From: Alphaproteobacteria bacterium
GTDB lineage: Bacteria; Pseudomonadota; Alphaproteobacteria; Micavibrionales; Micavibrionaceae
NCBI GenBank assembly: GCA_016763095.1
Contig: JAESUK010000106.1
Coordinates: 1 to 10,185, forward strand
Length of the DNA: 10,185 bases
Reading direction: 5' to 3'
Position numbers and translations under genes: made by a program. Below, one piece after another: positions 7,159 through 10,185 of this stretch (within the stretch, counting starts at the first letter, position 1; every line of letters starts with the position of its first letter). The notes under the pieces were generated by a model. It did not search any database and was not told the origin of the DNA. It saw nothing but the letters and a program-made list of their open reading frames with translations.

Positions 7159-8516
7159 TTAGAGCCCTAGCCATTTTCTAACCTCAACAAGAGGACGACG
7201 CAATATTTGGAGCAACAATGGTTGGCGTTCGCCATAAAGCTTTGCCGTCCCTTTTAGTCCTAAGCGTGCATATTCAAGGTTTGCGTCAGTGCCCCACTCA
7301 GCCTTTAACTGGTAGGAGACCTCACCAAAATCTGATGTTGTGGCACGGTAACTATGTTCTCTGAGTGTTGCCTTAATTGGGGTATCAGGACGCGCATTAG
7401 AGAAAACTTTGCAACAGAACCATCTTTTACAGGAATGGCATCATGAATAGGCAAACGAATTTCAAGCTCTGTTTGATCAGCTTGGGCAAGTAACATAACA
7501 CGCTCACCTGTTGATACAGGGCGACCAAGCCAGTCAAACACATCCTCAAAGATAACCACACCATCATTAGGGGCAACCACTTCGGCTCTGCTTAGAAGTT
7601 CTTCAGCATAGCGTAAGTTCGTAAGTTCTGTCTTCACCTTGCCTTGTAGAACACTCACTCTTAAGCGCGCACTTAAATCATTCAACGCCTCTTGAGACGC
7701 TTGTCTTAATTCTGATTTTGCGACATTTAGGGCGTTTTTAGAGATATCTATTTGTGTTGTTAAAAGGTCCAAATCAAAGCGAAAAAGGACATCTCCTGTT
7801 TTTACATTTTGGTTTGGAACAACATTAATACTGGCAATTATTCCATCAAGTGGGGCGCGAATAAGGGATGGGTTTTGTGCAATCACTTCGGCAGGAGCAA
7901 GGACAGATGTTTTAAATGGGAACAGTAAGATAACGATCAGAATTAAACCTATCTTCCATCTCATTTTTTTAATTTTAGAAACAATATTACCGCTCAACAC
8001 ACGCTCTTCAGATCTGGACTTTTGTAAGAATTCCTCATCAAACATGGTTGCAAGTTTTTCAGAAATTGCATGATCTCGCTCATCCCATTTCTTTTGTTTT
8101 GCAAGGAACAGCACATAGCCTGATCTTGGAAGGCTTAACCATAAAGCTCCCTTTGGAAGCCACTCGTTCCACTCTTCTTTTAATGCATCATCATTGAGCA
8201 GAGAAGACGTTAACTCAGCGGTTTCTTTGTATGAACATAGCCCCTCGCTCTCAATATGCTTAAATAATCGTTTTAAAAACAATGTGAAGGGAATATTTTG
8301 ATCCACATCAGGTATGCCAGAAATGGCCTGTATTGATGCAGACTCTCCAGAACCCTTTTTAATCAATACCGCCTGAGAATAATTCAACAGTGGTTTTAGT
8401 TCATTTACAGCTATGAACTTCAATTCTTGGAGTCCCGCAGGGCGTGTCCGCTCATGCAACGATAAGAGTGTTGTTAAAATAAGTAATTGAACATCAACTT
8501 GCTTACTTTGTGACAT
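7159..8516 (-). CDS. GAF-like/HlyD membrane adaptor, interrupted by an apparent one-base frameshift
   Basis: The start is the ATG at 8516 with AAAGGA seven bases upstream; a longer open frame reaching 8603 overlaps the preceding gene and has no such support. Residues 1-~170 look like a soluble GAF-like domain. One membrane span lies at about 187-200 (WKIGLILIVILLF). A HlyD-like periplasmic part follows, with lipoyl halves near 209-246 and 311-325 around a helical hairpin (about 250-308). After F371 the frame leaves homology and stops at 7305. Moving to the -1 frame at the T4 run (7403-7406) gives SNARPDTPIKATLREHSYRA and runs to a TAA at 7159-7161 directly before the M50 ATG, making a 452-residue protein. 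Its restored tail (QPLLLQILRRPLVEVRKWLG) resembles the tail of the M50-HlyD protein. This is either a real mutation or a homopolymer sequencing error. As written, it is a 403-residue truncated product. Confidence 0.85.
7403..7406 (-). other. Frameshift site in the HlyD adaptor gene
   Basis: On the coding strand the run is AAG-TTTT-CTCT. One additional T would restore a single 453-codon frame from 8516 to 7159 and the sensible reading V-A-K-F-F-S-N-A-R-P. The run does not form a canonical X-XXY-YYZ slippery heptamer, so a lost T or a base-calling error is more likely than programmed frameshifting. Confidence 0.7.
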
Positions 8517-9303
8517 TGGACGTTCCTTTAGAAGGAAGATTAAAATGTGCCGTCCCAGACATCCCGGGGAGGAGCTCAGACGCACCATGGTCAATCTGTC
8601 CATAGAGTTTAATAGACTGGGTTATGGGATCAACTTTTCCTCCATAACGTACAACTTTACTTTTATATCTCAGACCAGTTTCTTCAATTTCAATCTGGAA
8701 TGACGCACCAACTTTCAACCATTTCATCCATCTGGAGGGAACTATCATTTCAACACCAAGCACATCACCGTCAATGATTTCAATCATCTTTTCGCCTTCA
8801 AGCAGAGAGGAATGATTTTTTACGGATAGTGATGACACATTTCCATTAAACGGCGCTTTGACACTGCATTTACGAACAATAATTTGTGCCAAACTTTGTG
8901 CTGCTTTTGCTTCTTCCAATTCTGCACGTAATACATTCAAATCAACAACACTTGCAGAGCCGAGGTCAAATAATTGTTCTGTGGATGAGAGAAGTTTTGT
9001 CTGGCGTGTCACACGTGCGTTTGATTGATTGAGTTGCGCATTAAATTCGCCACAATTAAACTTGACCAACGTCTGACCGTTTTTAACACGATCTCCGTCA
9101 CGCACAGAGAGTGCAATAACTTGCCCTGTCATTGGACTGTTGATAACAGCCTCATTTTTGGCCTTTAATTCAACGCGAATAATATAGTCATCAACATTCT
9201 CTTCGACAGCAGTTACCTGTGAATAGGCACTCCCGCCATACACATTAAAGAGAAGAACGAGGACGAAGATCCGAAAGCATTTAAGCGTGTTTATATGTAT
9301 CAT
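8503..9303 (-). CDS. Periplasmic adaptor (membrane fusion) protein of an RND/HlyD-type efflux or secretion system
   Basis: This 266-residue protein starts with a signal peptide (about 1-28: basic start, a FVLVLLF core, likely cut near GSAYSQ). A lipoyl-like half (INSPMTGQVIALSVRDGDRV, then GQTLVKF) is followed by a helical hairpin (about 85-143), the second lipoyl half (VKAPFNGNVSSLSV) and a beta-barrel segment ending in LLPGMSGTAHFNLP. It is shorter than typical RND adaptors (about 350-400), with little membrane-proximal domain. It should bridge an inner-membrane partner and a TolC-type channel. It lies 35 bp after the channel gene and overlaps the HlyD-like adaptor by 14 bp, so it is part of the same operon. 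The start at 9303 has no good Shine-Dalgarno, but the signal peptide begins there and no closer Met fits. No pump gene is seen in the window. Confidence 0.9.
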   Translation of the reverse strand: MIHINTLKCFRIFVLVLLFNVYGGSAYSQVTAVEENVDDYIIRVELKAKNEAVINSPMTGQVIALSVRDGDRVKNGQTLVKFNCGEFNAQLNQSNARVTRQTKLLSSTEQLFDLGSASVVDLNVLRAELEEAKAAQSLAQIIVRKCSVKAPFNGNVSSLSVKNHSSLLEGEKMIEIIDGDVLGVEMIVPSRWMKWLKVGASFQIEIEETGLRYKSKVVRYGGKVDPITQSIKLYGQIDHGASELLPGMSGTAHFNLPSKGTSNVTK

Positions 9304-9338
9304 TTGTTATGTTTAGCACAAATATACAAGGGTGATAA

Positions 9339-10185
9339 TTAGGAATTACCCGCACGTGCAGGTTTTACCCCTTTATCCATCTTAAACTCGTTTGAACCTG
9401 ATTTAAATCCATTAATAAAGGATCGCACGGGGTTTTCTGAGGGACCGCTTGCAGGTTCAATGGCTTGAACTTTATCAACAGACTTAACCGTGACCTTAAT
9501 CGCAGGGGCAGAAACACTTTTGACATTTGAGGCAGACACCTTTGGCGTTACAGGTGTCATTTTTTCAAGTTCAATAGGTTCAGGTGTAGATTTAAATTGG
9601 CTAAAGAATGCTTTTACAGGATTCCTGACACTATCTATTGGTCCGCTTGCAGGCTTAATATCTTCAGGGGCATCAGGTTTTGAAGATGGCTTAGGAAGCT
9701 CAATCATCTTATCCAGATCTCCGTTCTGGATTTGACGAATAGCCTTATCCACGAGAAGCGTTGTCTCTTTTAAATTATCCATCCCCGTACTGGCAGGAAC
9801 GATGTCCAAACCAATAGATGTCACAAGATTAGATAATGCGGCTTTGGCATTTGCAAGCGCATTGTCCTTACTCAAGTCTGCGGCAATGGCTTGTGCACGT
9901 TTTTGAATCAGATCCATTTCTGTGCCCGAATTAGCTCGTTCTCTATCAGAAGAAATTTTCAGCATTTTCTTTTCAATATCGCTTAATTCTTTGGCCGTAA
10001 CATACACACCAACGGCTTGTTGATACTCACCGTAACTGATTGTCACCTGAGAAAGCACCGCGGCTGTTAATGCTAGGCGACGCATCTTGTCTATATCAAC
10101 CCGCACCTCAGCATTTTTAATGGCTGTTGGCGCTTGCAATACACCAATAAGATTCCAAGATGCTCTTAAGCCAAGTTCAGTCCAA
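9339..10185 (-). CDS. TolC-family outer-membrane channel protein, C-terminal part (5' end off window)
   Basis: The frame is open to the right edge and enters with WTELGLRASWNLIGVLQAPT, typical of the region before the last long helices of TolC-family outer-membrane efflux proteins. Long amphipathic helical stretches follow (AEVRVDIDKMRRLALTAAVL through about ALSNLVTSIGLDIVPAS). After the channel domain comes an atypical tail of about 110 residues, rich in Pro, Ser, Lys and Val, with two copies of a PASGP...NPV...F...FKS module, ending in KPARAGNS. In the family the channel trimer spans the outer membrane and periplasm and docks to adaptors such as the next two genes. The listed internal TTG start at 10139 is not real, because the frame continues upstream. 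The tail's role is unknown. Confidence 0.88.
   Translation of the reverse strand, partial: WTELGLRASWNLIGVLQAPTAIKNAEVRVDIDKMRRLALTAAVLSQVTISYGEYQQAVGVYVTAKELSDIEKKMLKISSDRERANSGTEMDLIQKRAQAIAADLSKDNALANAKAALSNLVTSIGLDIVPASTGMDNLKETTLLVDKAIRQIQNGDLDKMIELPKPSSKPDAPEDIKPASGPIDSVRNPVKAFFSQFKSTPEPIELEKMTPVTPKVSASNVKSVSAPAIKVTVKSVDKVQAIEPASGPSENPVRSFINGFKSGSNEFKMDKGVKPARAGNS
9399..9461 (-). repeat. Copy B of the PASGP/NPV/FKS module in the TolC tail
   Basis: This copy reads I-E-P-A-S-G-P, then E-N-P-V-R-S-F and G-F-K-S. It matches the copy at 9588-9659 apart from a three-residue length difference. Confidence 0.75.
9588..9659 (-). repeat. Copy A of the PASGP/NPV/FKS module in the TolC tail
   Basis: This copy reads I-K-P-A-S-G-P, then R-N-P-V-K-A-F and Q-F-K-S. 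It is separated from copy B by about 42 residues rich in Pro, Ser, Val and Lys. Confidence 0.75.

Noticed and set aside
7400..7412. Programmed -1 ribosomal frameshift in the adaptor gene
   Set aside because: There is no canonical slippery heptamer and I saw no clear stimulatory structure. Loss of one T or a base-calling error is simpler.
8503..8603. Longer N-terminus for the GAF/HlyD adaptor starting at 8603
   Set aside because: The extra 29 residues overlap the end of the preceding adaptor gene in another frame, and the ATG at 8516 has a good Shine-Dalgarno.
10137..10139. TTG as the start codon of the rightmost gene
   Set aside because: The frame stays open to the window edge with clear TolC-family sequence upstream, so the gene simply continues outside.

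Overview
The window suggests a Gram-negative bacterium, probably an alphaproteobacterium or relative, of moderate to low GC (about 40% by eye). Evidence: an outer-membrane TolC-type channel, periplasmic adaptors, and an ECF sigma factor paired with a YfbK-type vWA protein carrying a cytoplasmic N-terminal extension, a pairing I associate with alphaproteobacteria. The taxonomy is inference. All seven genes lie on the minus strand, so transcription runs from right to left, and coding density is high. The only gaps are 35, 76 and 98 bp, and none holds a clear terminator. I see no tRNA, rRNA, CRISPR array or insertion sequence.

Right half (10185 to 5011), an envelope export/proteolysis cluster in order of transcription: the C-terminal part of a TolC-family outer-membrane protein (cut by the window edge); a periplasmic adaptor with a signal peptide; a membrane-anchored HlyD-like adaptor with a GAF-like N-terminal region, broken by an apparent single-base frameshift; and a site-2-protease-like M50 metallopeptidase fused to a HlyD-like domain. 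The last three are tightly packed (14-bp overlap, then a stop codon directly abutting the next start). No RND or ABC pump is visible. The M50 polytopic protein sits where an inner-membrane transporter would be expected.

Middle (4934 to 2613): a 773-residue protein, behind a near-consensus sigma70-type promoter. Its N-terminal ~290 residues resemble an RpoH/RpoD-type sigma factor (regions 2, 3 and 4). Its centre is five tandem ~70-residue repeats marked by W-P and G-P-L-x-G-x-x-W. This sigma-plus-repeat fusion is the most unusual object here.

Left (2514 to 1): an ECF sigma factor with its own promoter, overlapping by 8 bp a membrane-anchored vWA protein of the YfbK type that runs off the left edge. 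The vWA protein has a short cytoplasmic N-terminal region, one membrane span and a large extracytoplasmic vWA part, the topology of an anti-sigma factor. Two identical Shine-Dalgarno/spacing arrangements precede two in-frame starts, so a form lacking the cytoplasmic part could also be made.

Working together (inference): an export or surface-protein handling machine next to two sigma factors and a membrane-spanning sensor/anti-sigma candidate suggests an envelope-linked regulatory island. Whether the M50 protease acts on the anti-sigma candidate, on an exported peptide, or on neither cannot be read from the sequence.
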